From Marinobacter adhaerens HP15 (GTDB taxonomy: Bacteria > Pseudomonadota > Gammaproteobacteria > Pseudomonadales > Oleiphilaceae): a stretch of DNA of 64,000 nucleotides. Made by a program: the position numbers and the translations under genes. The DNA lies in contig NC_017507.1 in the NCBI RefSeq assembly GCF_000166295.1, forward strand, positions 123,466 through 187,465, in the 5' to 3' direction. Below the pieces are notes generated by a model. That model ran no database searches and was not told the origin of the DNA. It worked only from the letters and a program-made list of their open reading frames with translations. Positions 46,508 to 55,805 of this stretch are shown here, piece by piece. Numbering within the stretch: the stretch's first letter is position 1; each line of letters opens with the position of its first letter.

Positions 46508-47695
46508 CTATTTACCGGCCTTCTCCTTCATGTGTAGACCTTTTTCGCGCAAGTAGGAAACAACTATCCCCTCTAATTCGTCATGATCAACTTCACTAGC
46601 GACGTCAGCATGCAAAACCATACGCAGCTCACCGTTTTTTCGAGTAAGGGTGAGTGTCTTGCCGTACTCTGACTGAAACACTCTTGGTTTTTCAACGGAT
46701 CGATTATCAAAACCAGAATTGCTCTTCTCTGCTTTAAACTTAACAATAGCCTTCTCAAGTAGCTTCGTTGCCCGCTCTGGCCGCGCCCTCAGGTCATCTT
46801 CGATTTCAACAATACGTTGAACGAGCTCATCACGCTCTTCTACTGGCACGTCTTTGCCTTTAGCAATGTTTGCGAGTAACTCAAGCGGTGCCTGTGCCAA
46901 GCGACTCAACGGCAGCGTTCGAAACTCTGGCTCAGCCTGAATGTACCTGGCAAACCGTACGTAATTAGCAACTGTTTTCTCGTGTTTTTCCCCCAAGGCA
47001 AGGGCCAGCTCTCTTACCGATCCATACACCTTTTGATCTAGCAAACTAGCCCAAGCACAACCCCTATCCCATATCGGTGGATCACTTCTGCCTTTGTTTT
47101 CAGCTGCCTGCAGAGCAGCAGCCTCAGCGTCTGTTAGGGCTTGAACAGAGCATTCGACTGGAAAGTTTGGGCTAATCAGTTTGCAAGCAGTTAGCCGCTT
47201 ACAGCCAATAACCTGCTCAAATTCAAAGCCATCCTCATCGACTGAAGATAAAGGTCTAACGACGATCGCCTCTGCAAGGCGCCCAGCCAATTCGATACTG
47301 TCCTTAAGCTCAGGAAATTTGGGATCCGAAAGTACGGCTTCTTGACTCCGGTCATTGTACTTCCAATCGCGAATCTTATTTGCTGGAATATAGTAATTGG
47401 TTGTGCATTGATATTGCCGCAGCGCATCCCCATCAGAGCTTTTAGCACTAACAGCCTCCACCATGTTGCGCGTCGATTCCGGCACTTGTTTTGGCTCTAC
47501 TTTATCGGTCCTCGACGTAGCTGAGCGAATCGGAGTGCCAGGGACGACCTCATCTGCCGGCAATTCACTACCAGAGAGCGGCGTGACGGACTCTTCCGTC
47601 TTGCCAAAGGTCTTCTTCAACACTTCATTTCCAGTTGATGCCCGTGCGCGCTTGCGCGGAGACCGCTTAGACGTGGAATCAGAAGCTTGAGTCAT
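46508..47695 (-). CDS. parB: ParB-family partition protein
   Basis: A 395-residue ParB/RepB/Spo0J-type protein. A disordered basic N-terminus (KRSPRKRARAS) is followed by the ParB N-domain: YYIPANKIRDW, the core VIGCKRLTACKL (equivalent to the GERR-type motif) and ENKGRSDPP; then a helix-turn-helix (SVRELALALGEKHEKTVANY, about 230-249) and a C-terminal dimerisation region. It should bind parS and work with ParA to segregate the replicon. Its ATG overlaps the parA stop by 4 nt (ATGA), so the two are translationally coupled. Family CTPase residues are not canonical here. Confidence 0.88.
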   Translation of the reverse strand: MTQASDSTSKRSPRKRARASTGNEVLKKTFGKTEESVTPLSGSELPADEVVPGTPIRSATSRTDKVEPKQVPESTRNMVEAVSAKSSDGDALRQYQCTTNYYIPANKIRDWKYNDRSQEAVLSDPKFPELKDSIELAGRLAEAIVVRPLSSVDEDGFEFEQVIGCKRLTACKLISPNFPVECSVQALTDAEAAALQAAENKGRSDPPIWDRGCAWASLLDQKVYGSVRELALALGEKHEKTVANYVRFARYIQAEPEFRTLPLSRLAQAPLELLANIAKGKDVPVEERDELVQRIVEIEDDLRARPERATKLLEKAIVKFKAEKSNSGFDNRSVEKPRVFQSEYGKTLTLTRKNGELRMVLHADVASEVDHDELEGIVVSYLREKGLHMKEKAGK

Positions 47696-48972
47696 GCTGC
47701 CTCCTCCTGATCTTTCATGTGCAATTCCCAGATCGCTTTTAGATCTGAATAGACTTCATCCACAACACTTTGTGCAATCGAAATTCCCCGATCCCACGAT
47801 GATCGCGAACCAATTCGCTTTTGCGCGGAGAAAACCGTCGAGAATCGACCAATAGCCTGCCCAAACGCTGGAGACCAATCCATTGTCGATTTCATAATAG
47901 CGTCACCATAATCACGACGAAGCTTGAATTCATTCCGTCGGTGCCCCTCGCGAACGTCCTCCTCCTTCATACCAGAAACATTGACCTGCGCGTTGTCTGG
48001 ACCAGCCAAAGGCAACCGATCTCGGGACTGACTAATCAGAATACGGATATAGTCGTAATTTTTACCAGTGATTTCAGCATGCCCTTGCACCGTATCAAAG
48101 AAACTTACCAATGAGGTTCTGTCAAAAGCTTCTGGGCGAACGGAACTGATAATGCCATCTGCGGCTTCCAATGCATTGGTCGTCAACATACCCAGGGTAG
48201 GTGGGCAGTCTAGGAGAATAACATCGTAATCCTGCTCAACATGGGAAAGCATTACTTTGAGGCGTTCAGCAGGATTCAGTCCACTTTCATCAGATAAAGT
48301 GCCGTGGTGGTAGCTACTCAGATGCTGCTCAACCCGGTTGAGGTAACTGTTGGCACAGACCAAATCAACATTATGAAAGTAAGTAGGCTTGATGACGCCC
48401 ATGTCAGGATTGGCAATCACTGAAGGATCCCGGATGAGCGCCTCGTTCGGTAGATCTTCGATTTCCAGATGTATATCCGGAATGAGTCCTCCTAGAACGG
48501 CAGTCAAAGACGCTTGAGCGTCAAGATCGACTGCTAGTACTTTTAAACCTTTAATCGCAAGGCCATGAGCTATATGTGCAGCATTGCAGCTGTTGCCAAC
48601 ACCACCTTTGAATTTCGCCATCGCCAGAATAAGGGCCCTTGTACTTGGAGGCCGCTGGTAAAGTAGACCGCCAACACGGTCAGCGATAGCCATCAAACGT
48701 TTCAAAGACCATGCGGTGTGTCCACTAGCGTTGCGGATAGGATTGTCTGGATCAACTTCGCGCAACCATCCTACCGATCGTCCTAAAATTGCTGCAGCTT
48801 GACTAGCTGGCCAGAGTTTGGCTGGACGATTGCTGCCTGCCTCTTCAAATGAATATACCTCGCTTCGGGCATCCTCCAGGATGTCGTATCCGGCTTCCGT
48901 AATTTGTGCCAGGTATTCATCCGTTTGTTCACCAGGACCAAGCCATTTACCTGATTCGGTTTTGCTCACCAT
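47692..48972 (-). CDS. parA: ParA-type partition ATPase with altered P-loop
   Basis: A 426-residue type Ia ParA/RepA-like protein. The N-terminal region holds a MerR-like helix-turn-helix (WPASQAAAILGRSVGWLREV, about 54-73) for operator binding, followed by the deviant Walker fold: P-loop KGGVGNS (122-128), VLAVDLDAQASLTAVLG (Walker A'), and VILLDCPPTLG (Walker B). In the canonical motif KGGxxK[ST] the second lysine contacts the nucleotide phosphate; here it is N127. All other motifs are intact and the frame is whole. It leads the parAB operon and is divergent from rep across the iteron region. Confidence 0.88.
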   Translation of the reverse strand: MVSKTESGKWLGPGEQTDEYLAQITEAGYDILEDARSEVYSFEEAGSNRPAKLWPASQAAAILGRSVGWLREVDPDNPIRNASGHTAWSLKRLMAIADRVGGLLYQRPPSTRALILAMAKFKGGVGNSCNAAHIAHGLAIKGLKVLAVDLDAQASLTAVLGGLIPDIHLEIEDLPNEALIRDPSVIANPDMGVIKPTYFHNVDLVCANSYLNRVEQHLSSYHHGTLSDESGLNPAERLKVMLSHVEQDYDVILLDCPPTLGMLTTNALEAADGIISSVRPEAFDRTSLVSFFDTVQGHAEITGKNYDYIRILISQSRDRLPLAGPDNAQVNVSGMKEEDVREGHRRNEFKLRRDYGDAIMKSTMDWSPAFGQAIGRFSTVFSAQKRIGSRSSWDRGISIAQSVVDEVYSDLKAIWELHMKDQEEAA

Positions 48973-49458
48973 TGCGCGACACCTTCACTGGTCGAATATT
49001 GTTCACATAGATCAATGTTCGCAGAAGGAGGTGATACCTCCAAAAAGAGCACATCATCACTATTGGGCAACAGCATAGCACAATGAAATCATTCTGTGGG
49101 TGATTGATGTGTACAATGGTATCTAACCAAACTCGGTGACGTTCTTCGCAGGAAAGAGGCTTTGTTTTCTACCGGTAACGGATGAAAGCGAACCCGTGTG
49201 GATTTAGGTAGGACCTTCGCTGGTTTTTGACGAACTAGGAGGAAACAACCCTGTTTTTATATTGAGCTATTGACCCATTAACCTATTAAGCGTCTCTTTT
49301 AGTCTTTATTTTCAATCTCATAGTGCGGTTTGGAGCTACTTTTTCAATGTTCTAAACTACATGAGGAATTATCTAGAGCTCAATTATCATCACTTGCCGC
49401 TACATGAAAAATGTCTAGTGAGCATGTCAAGGCGCCGAGCTACTTTTTTGATCGTCAA
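48973..49458. promoter_or_regulatory. parA upstream region
   Basis: AT-rich, contains the parAB promoter and degenerate iteron-like sequences (GAGCTACTTTTTCAATG at 49333; GAGCTACTTTTTTGAT at 49437). No gene seen. Confidence 0.4.
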
Positions 49459-51122
49459 TGCTACATTTCAAATCCTTCAGGCTACCTTTTTGGTTAGTTA
49501 ACACTAAAATTTAATCAAAAATGTAGTTTCAGCCTCTTTATAGGTGTTTTTGCAGTGATTTAAGGGGCCTTTTTCATCAAAAATGTAGCAGGTAGAGTCG
49601 AGTTGAGCACATCATTGACACGAGCCGGTGAAGCAAACATCAAAAATGTAGCATCTATGCGTTCTCACCGACGGAACGCTTGCTCAATGACCGCGTTGAA
49701 CGGAAGAAGTGTCTACGCCAAATCCCACGCAATGATAGGAGACTACATTCCTAATGATGTGGCCTCAATTGCGGTATGAAAATTATAACGGATAGGCTTC
49801 GAAGATCACGAATGAAATAGAAATCAAGTGCCGACCAGGGGAGTGAGTTTGCCCAAGCTCCCTCAATGCTACATTTCAAATTGGCAAGCGGTGGGAATTC
49901 ATCAAAAATGTAGCGCAGTCGCCTCGCTTGGCAACAAGATTCCTCGTCACAGCCTGCCAGATGCACCTCAATGCTACATTTCGAATTATTCGCTCCCTTT
50001 AAGCATCAAAAATGTAGCACCAAGCGAGCTTTCTTGGGCACGGAGTGGGTCCGGAGGTAGGCTGCGGGACTACAAGTGCTACATTTTAAATGTCCTGAGA
50101 CAGCTTGATCATTCGAAATGTAGCACGACGAATGTGATCACAATTCGTAAGCCGAATAATTACCCCAATGGCATTATCGATAAGGGTTCTACTTTGCCCT
50201 AATGCTACATTTTAAATTGTTTGCTCTGCGTTTAATCAAAGATGTAGCACTTCATGGCGGAGCGGGAGACCTGTGAAAAGACAACGGAAAATCTGACTAG
50301 CCTTTATTTTCGCCGAGCCTGCGATAGCAGACATTACCGTAACTCGAGGTTCGTAACTCCGTCCGGAGAACTGACGCATCGATTTAGTGTGTTACATGGC
50401 ATCTTCCATCGCACGGTCGATGAGGACACCGAACAAACGTACCCAGTTAACTCATATCATGGCAGACAACGGTTAGAGAGGCCGGCCAGTAATATGGGCT
50501 CAACCCCTCCATTTGCCTCAGAAAGGTCTTGCTACTGGTCCTGGGCCTCTTGATCTGGTTCTTGCTTCGAAGCGCGTGGTTTGATTCATGACGGCAACGC
50601 ACCAGATGCCGTTAACGATGGAAACACTATCGTTGATCGCCAAATTCAGGGCCTCCCTATATGCTACGTTTTGAATTACTGACTGCCGGAAGCATTAAAA
50701 ATGTAGCAGAAACTGAAGGCCCCCAGGTTCCCGAATATTTGTGCTTCTTCAGCGTTAGAGCTGTTAAGAACTACATTTTTAATGTTTTCGGCTTTGGGAT
50801 GGGACACGACGTACGTCAGGACCTGATCGCTCGGAAACACGAAGTGCTACATTTTGAATTGTCTGAACATCCGGGGCAGTGATGATCATATAAAATGAGG
50901 CTACACGTTCCCCGGTCGCCAGATTTTAATGCTGGTTTTTACTCAAAGACACTGCAGTATCTGGCTAAGTGCTACATATTTAATGGTTTTAAGGGGTGTA
51001 AGCATCAGAAATGTAGCACTGGTTTCTTTTCTTCCTGCTTGCGGGCTCTTTGTTGATTACATTTCATACCAAACGACTCCAGATCCGATCGGCTTCCCCT
51101 TCAAATAATCAAAAATGTAGCA
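49459..51122. repeat. Iteron field, candidate replication origin
   Basis: Forward iterons of the form TGCTACATTTYRAATT are at 49459, 49867, 49972, 50077, 50203, 50662, 50770, 50845 and 50970; reverse iterons ATCAAAAATGTAGCA at 49514, 49576, 49639, 49901, 50005, 50111, 50235, 50694, 51004 and 51108. Six forward-reverse pairs (49867/49901, 49972/50005, 50077/50111, 50203/50235, 50662/50694, 50970/51004) have a fixed offset of 32-34 bp, separated by 16-19 nt of unrelated sequence. The pairs lie about 100-125 bp apart in the left cluster. The field lies between parA and rep, as expected for Rep binding sites at an origin; 50250-50661 has no repeats and no convincing gene. Confidence 0.85.
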
Positions 51123-51134
51123 TGAGGCATTAGA

Positions 51135-51170
51135 AAAGTAGTTTGTCGGATTAATAAAGTAGTTTGTGGG
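51135..51170 (+). repeat. Two direct repeats upstream of rep
   Basis: AAAGTAGTTTGTCGG at 51135-51149 and AAAGTAGTTTGTGGG at 51156-51170, spaced 21 bp (two helical turns), about 140 bp before the rep start. They differ from the main iterons and could be operator sites for rep autoregulation. Confidence 0.6.
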
Positions 51171-51308
51171 TCAAATGCGTTGATCGCTTGCTTCCCGCGT
51201 GATATCCGTAGGCATGCTTAATTGGGCGGTCTGTTAAGGCTTTACTTACAAGACGTCAAAATACCAAAAATTCCTAGACACGGATCGATTGGGACCTGAG
51301 AGATTGCT

Positions 51309-52526
51309 ATGACTGGTGAGGCATCTATTGACATGGAAGACCAGCGGCAGCTTTCCCTCATTGACGAGGAAACGCCGAACCTTAAGGTCGTCAAAGCAAA
51401 CGCCCTTGTTGAAGCTCAGTACGAGCTGACAGGAAAGGCACACAAACTCGTCTTGGTCGCGATGGCCCAAATCCGCAAAGATCAAACTCAGCTTTTTGAA
51501 CAGGTTTTCGCTGTTCCAGATCTGGTTCGTCTCATCGGCGCCTCGGAGACCAGCTCTTATACAGATCTTAATCGCATTGCAAAGGATCTAATGAAAAGGC
51601 AGGTTGAGATCCGTAACGATGAAACGGGCGAATTCGAACTGTATCAGTGGGTTACCAAAGCATGGTGCAAAAAAGGGCACTTCGGTATTCGCTTCAGCGA
51701 AGACCTTAAACCGTTCCTTATTGGCCTGGTTGGCAAGTACACCCTGTACGAACTCGGAGCGATTCTCCGAATGACCAGCAATTACGCGATACGTCTGTTT
51801 GAGCTTTTGAAGCAATATGATGGTCTTAAATCGAGAACCTTTAGCCTTGATCCAGACATGACTAAGAGTCACCCGAGCTGGGAGAACTTCCCGAAGCTGA
51901 TGGGGTATGACAATCGAACTGGAAGCTACACTCGCTTTAACAACGTGAAACAGCGAATCTTGATGCCGGCGATTAAGCAAGTCCAGGATTTCACAGAGTT
52001 TAAACAGGTCAACTTCAAGGTGATTCGTTTCCAACGCAAGGCGGTTGCGATTCAATTCACTTGGCAAACTAGCTCAGCGCTTGAGCATGTTACAGATCAC
52101 CCTCTATATCCCGAGTTGGTCGGGATAGGTGTTTCCAAAGACACAATCCGTAAAATTTTCACCGAATATGATGAGGATCGGATTGCCAGGAATCTTTCTT
52201 ATGTGAAGCAGAAGCATAAGGAAGGCAAGATCAAGAATCCCCCAGCTTATCTCATGGACGCTCTTGCGGAAGATTATGTTGAGCCTGAACTGGACTTTAG
52301 AAATCCAGTACGGCCTATCAAGGATGTGACTCCGTACGATGGTCAAAAGGATCAGGCAAGTAAGGTCGGTGACTTGCGAGCTTCTAGTCATCCACTGTAC
52401 AAGGATTGCGACAACGAACACGAGTTTAAATTGCTACTTGCAGCCGAGCGGGAGCGGGGAGAGCCCTTTGAATCCTTCAATGAATTCCATCAATACCAGC
52501 TGCATAAAAAGTTCAACCGTGCCTAG
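51309..52526 (+). CDS. Rep_3-family replication initiator
   Basis: A 405-residue plasmid initiator with two winged-helix domains of the Rep_3 (RepB/RepE) type. N-terminal block NLKVVKANALVEAQYELTG, KLVLVAMAQI; then YTDLNRIAKDLMKR, FSEDLKPFLIGLVGKYTLYE and SNYAIRLFELLKQY, a highly typical Rep_3 string. The C-terminal extension (about 255-405) is charged. It should bind the upstream iterons and open the origin. ATG 51309 follows GAGAG; ATG 51333 is in frame. The region after the stop (52527-52938) holds no gene. Confidence 0.92.
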   Translation: MTGEASIDMEDQRQLSLIDEETPNLKVVKANALVEAQYELTGKAHKLVLVAMAQIRKDQTQLFEQVFAVPDLVRLIGASETSSYTDLNRIAKDLMKRQVEIRNDETGEFELYQWVTKAWCKKGHFGIRFSEDLKPFLIGLVGKYTLYELGAILRMTSNYAIRLFELLKQYDGLKSRTFSLDPDMTKSHPSWENFPKLMGYDNRTGSYTRFNNVKQRILMPAIKQVQDFTEFKQVNFKVIRFQRKAVAIQFTWQTSSALEHVTDHPLYPELVGIGVSKDTIRKIFTEYDEDRIARNLSYVKQKHKEGKIKNPPAYLMDALAEDYVEPELDFRNPVRPIKDVTPYDGQKDQASKVGDLRASSHPLYKDCDNEHEFKLLLAAERERGEPFESFNEFHQYQLHKKFNRA

Positions 52527-52938
52527 TTGCACTAAGTTGTAAACGTTTGGGCTGGGGTTGAACTATTAGCCAAGCCATTGGCGTTGCAGAGGATTTCGCC
52601 CATCCTTCGACCTCTGACTTTATCGAAATCGCAATATCCGATTTAAGCTACGCTTCTCCTTTTCCCACCCTTGGCTGATTAGATGATGCGGTGCGTCATT
52701 TGTGACCGTATTTGTGAAGGTTGCCGGTGAAAGCGGTGCAACAATCTGTCGCTGTAAAGTACGAAAATCATTCCAAAGGATTAGCCGGGCAACCACATAT
52801 GTCATCCCAAAACATAAACTTTTGCAAAAAACATCGCACGAAATAATGTAAACAAACAATTGGCCTGGTTTGAGTGCTACCCTTAAGTGACATGGAGCAT
52901 CCACAGTACCAGGCGATTCGCCTATAGGAAGCGTTGTT
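52527..52938. promoter_or_regulatory. Upstream region of the three-gene operon
   Basis: About 410 bp, AT-rich near 52800-52860, with one iteron-like half (GAGTGCTACCC at 52871). The promoter for the following operon is probably here. No gene seen. Confidence 0.35.
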
Positions 52939-53841
52939 ATGATTGTTGAAAGTTTGAACAAGCAGGCCAATTTAATTCAGGAGTTGGGCGACATTGGGTT
53001 GGGTAATGACATGTTTGCATGCTCGGAAAATCTGCCAGCGCTGCCTTCGAAAGATTTTTGCATTCGTAAACAGCAACAGTTTATCCATCTCATAAATGGG
53101 CTTGAGCGGAAGGAAGCGGAAGCTCTTGATAGAAGCGTTTCGCAAACGCTTGTGCATACAGCCATCAATCTTGGGTTCAGCAGTGATTCATCGGGTCTAA
53201 GCTGGAAGCTGCCTCAAAGGCAATCGGTGCAACCTTCGCCAACCCCACCTGACTTTGAAGTAATTTTAGAGAACAGAGGGGCTTCGACAGACTTTCTAGT
53301 GACCGTTCATTCGCTTCGCTCGGCTTCTCAATCCTTAGAGGAGGGTATGGCCAGCTATGAGGTGATCGGTCGCTGCAGATCTCGCTCAGATGTTGCACAG
53401 TTGAACGAGAAAATTATGGCTGTGGTGGGAAAAGCACCCTATTCCATGAAACATGAGGCCAGCGGACAGCAGCTTGTGTATCAGATGACGGATACGGGCG
53501 TGCCTTTCTTTCTCGGGTGTTATCTGAGTCCCATCGAAAAGCGCCGTCTCCAAGAGTTTGATTTGTCCTGGCTTATTGACGTAACTGGTTGTTTGTTAAA
53601 AGAACGAGATCTTTTGGGGCAGTATGCGATTAAACGGTTGCTAGACGTAGAAATGACTTGGCTTGAATTGTCAGAGATGGAAATCAGGCTTTCTTCCTTA
53701 GAGGGCTTGCTTGTGATCGCAAACCTGAGAAGCGAATCTGAGCTGCATAGAGAAGCAATCTGTCAGTTCTATGAAAAGCTCGGCTCTCTGTTGGAGGATG
53801 GAAGTTCCTCGAAGACATCTGAAGACACACTTATCCTTTGA
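52939..53841 (+). CDS. Unknown protein, first gene of RecJ-like/GGDEF operon
   Basis: A 300-residue soluble protein that I do not recognise. It seems to consist of a helical N-terminal part (about 1-75), a mixed central domain (105-200; FEVILENRGASTDFLVTVHS) and a helical C-terminal part ending in an acidic Ser-rich tail. GGAAGC lies before ATG 52939. Its stop codon overlaps the TTG that could start the next gene, so it is the first member of a tight operon with the RecJ-like and GGDEF proteins. A possible partner of the RecJ-like protein. Confidence 0.65.
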   Translation: MIVESLNKQANLIQELGDIGLGNDMFACSENLPALPSKDFCIRKQQQFIHLINGLERKEAEALDRSVSQTLVHTAINLGFSSDSSGLSWKLPQRQSVQPSPTPPDFEVILENRGASTDFLVTVHSLRSASQSLEEGMASYEVIGRCRSRSDVAQLNEKIMAVVGKAPYSMKHEASGQQLVYQMTDTGVPFFLGCYLSPIEKRRLQEFDLSWLIDVTGCLLKERDLLGQYAIKRLLDVEMTWLELSEMEIRLSSLEGLLVIANLRSESELHREAICQFYEKLGSLLEDGSSSKTSEDTLIL

Positions 53842-53864
53842 TTTTGAACGGTGGGTTTGAACGC

Positions 53865-55805
53865 ATGAATGATTGGCCAAACAATGCGGATTTTACGGAT
53901 TCTGATCAGACAACATTCGCGTCCACAAAGCGGCGTTTCAATGAAGACTCTGCTCACGCTTTGGCTGCAGTGAAAAAGGCTATTCTAGAAAAGCGCGACG
54001 ATGCATATACCACGCAAAATGTTGGGCACAAGCTCATCAACGAGATGGCAGAGTCTGTAGCTTCTAACATCGCCGATGCGTTTCTATATGGAAGAAAAGT
54101 TCTGGTCGTTGGTCGTAGTAACTCAGACCATGTGCTTGCCATTGTCACTTTCATCAGGTCAATGAAGCTTCTTTCTCAGGCTATGCAGCGAACCCGAGAC
54201 GTTATTGAAACGAACAGAGGAAGCCTCGGTGATTGGTGCGGTAATTTCGAGACAGACTATAGCTTGATGTATTCAAACCCATCTCAAAGCGGCGATCCGT
54301 TTACAGCCGTAGAGGAAGCGTTGGGTACAAAATCGCCCGACATCATACTGGTGCTTGACCCGGTTAAGGGATTACTCGACTACCTAGAAGCGCTGAATCT
54401 GAAAGATGATATACGGATTGTAAGTGTACTATCGGACTCGCCCCGCCATGAAATTAGGCCCAGTGATGCCGTACTATACCCGGATTGTTCCTTGTTTGAG
54501 GAAGATGTAAATAAAAAAGCGCTGACATTGACCTCACTTGTGTACGAGCTTTGCACGCAGTGCAGGGAACAGGCAATTGAAAAGGTTGTTAAACATCCTC
54601 GATCGCAAGCTTTAATGGCGCAGCTTCAATCTGCTTGTCTTGAGTCGAGTGAAGGGCTCGTTGCCCTATCGTTATTGCTCGATGATATGCCGATGACACG
54701 GTTGGTACGTCACTTTGTTAAGCGTGGTGTGGAGCAAATCAACCGGGGTGCGATATTGCAACCTCGTACAGCGCACTCAAAAGGCGTGCTCAGTTATGGA
54801 ATGAGAAGCCTTCTTGCTGAATGCGAATTACCTCTTCCGGTTACATCCCAAAGTTTGCAATTCGGACTTTCTCCCCTGTTTAGTGCGCTCTGCTATGCCG
54901 GTACTGCTGAAATTTTAATTGACTGCTTGCTATCGAATGAGCGCAAGACTGCGTCAGATAAAGCCGCAAAAGCCTCACTAATAAAGGCAAAAACCTACTT
55001 CCCATCTTTGAAGCACCTTGCTGGTTTAATGAAAGGAGACAGTGAAAAACTTGATCCATCACCGGCGGGCGACGTTCATCGCTTCAGGTATGTAGTACAT
55101 GATCTTGATGCTGCCAATGAAAAGTACATTCCTGTTTTTGCAGAACAAAAACATGCAGAGCATGGTGTCACCCAGCTTGTTGTATCAGAGTCTGCACCGG
55201 GATACGCACGTTGTTTTGTTCGTTCGGACGTCATCAATGTTAATGATGTGCTTAGGGAGTGCAGTTTTCGGCTCGCGGTAAAGGGGGCAAATTTTTGTTT
55301 TTGGGCAGATGCGTTTTCTGGCGACATACTTATGCCTACGTCTTGTTTTTCGGATTTTGAGAAAATCATTGCCCGATGCCTTTCCGAGAGCAGTGCTGTT
55401 GAGCAATCCTCCGAAAACGTCATTCATGACGGGCCGTTGGGCGTAAATCAGAGAACATCCGCTCTGGCCTTATGGGTGGAGAAACAACCTTGGGGTAGGC
55501 AGTACCCGGAACCTCTATTTAGGCAGTCCTTCGTGGTTCAAAAAAGTTCGACACTAATGGAATCACACCAAGAGGTAAAAGTAAGAGACGTTACGCCTGA
55601 GGGAAAAGTCAGTCATGGGGAAGCTTTCAACTTGTTGTGGCGCAATAGCGTCGACAAGGACCAGGGCCGCTTGCGGCCAGATAGCATCATTGATGTTGAA
55701 TATCGGCTGAAGGTTCGTCGAAGCAAAAGCACGAGTGAGGTTTACGGGGAAATCGTAAATCTGTCATTAGTCACGGAAGATATTGCTCAGAGTTTGCCCG
55801 GATGA
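53865..55805 (+). CDS. RecJ-like protein lacking DHH catalytic motifs
   Basis: A 646-residue protein colinear with RecJ single-strand exonuclease. Numbered from TTG 53838: the motif I strand is GRKVLVVGRSNSDHVL (85-100), where active RecJ has GDYDADG; motif II is LVLDPVKG (171-178); the DHH strand is RIVSVLSDSP (193-202); FGLSPLFSALCYAG (342-355) stands for FRIGPRLNAAGR; KGANFCFWADAF (482-493) stands for the GGHxxAAG block. The C-terminal OB domain is well kept, with PWGRQYPEPLF (551-561) like the GQGNPEP of RecJ. The metal-binding Asp and His residues are gone, so nuclease activity is unlikely. ATG 53865 follows GGTGGG; TTG 53838 overlaps the upstream stop. Translationally coupled to the GGDEF gene (ATGA overlap). 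Confidence 0.75.
   Translation: MNDWPNNADFTDSDQTTFASTKRRFNEDSAHALAAVKKAILEKRDDAYTTQNVGHKLINEMAESVASNIADAFLYGRKVLVVGRSNSDHVLAIVTFIRSMKLLSQAMQRTRDVIETNRGSLGDWCGNFETDYSLMYSNPSQSGDPFTAVEEALGTKSPDIILVLDPVKGLLDYLEALNLKDDIRIVSVLSDSPRHEIRPSDAVLYPDCSLFEEDVNKKALTLTSLVYELCTQCREQAIEKVVKHPRSQALMAQLQSACLESSEGLVALSLLLDDMPMTRLVRHFVKRGVEQINRGAILQPRTAHSKGVLSYGMRSLLAECELPLPVTSQSLQFGLSPLFSALCYAGTAEILIDCLLSNERKTASDKAAKASLIKAKTYFPSLKHLAGLMKGDSEKLDPSPAGDVHRFRYVVHDLDAANEKYIPVFAEQKHAEHGVTQLVVSESAPGYARCFVRSDVINVNDVLRECSFRLAVKGANFCFWADAFSGDILMPTSCFSDFEKIIARCLSESSAVEQSSENVIHDGPLGVNQRTSALALWVEKQPWGRQYPEPLFRQSFVVQKSSTLMESHQEVKVRDVTPEGKVSHGEAFNLLWRNSVDKDQGRLRPDSIIDVEYRLKVRRSKSTSEVYGEIVNLSLVTEDIAQSLPG

Noticed and set aside
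50254..50553. 99-residue ORF in the iteron field
   Set aside because: Low-complexity, Arg/Ser/His-rich frame with no ribosome site or family features.
49867..51018. Integron attC-like cassette array
   Set aside because: Paired arms are constant and no GTTRRRY core sites or cassette genes occur between them.
49459..51122. CRISPR array
   Set aside because: Repeats are short, alternate in orientation, and the intervals vary from 16 to about 400 bp; no cas genes. An iteron origin beside a Rep_3 gene explains them better.
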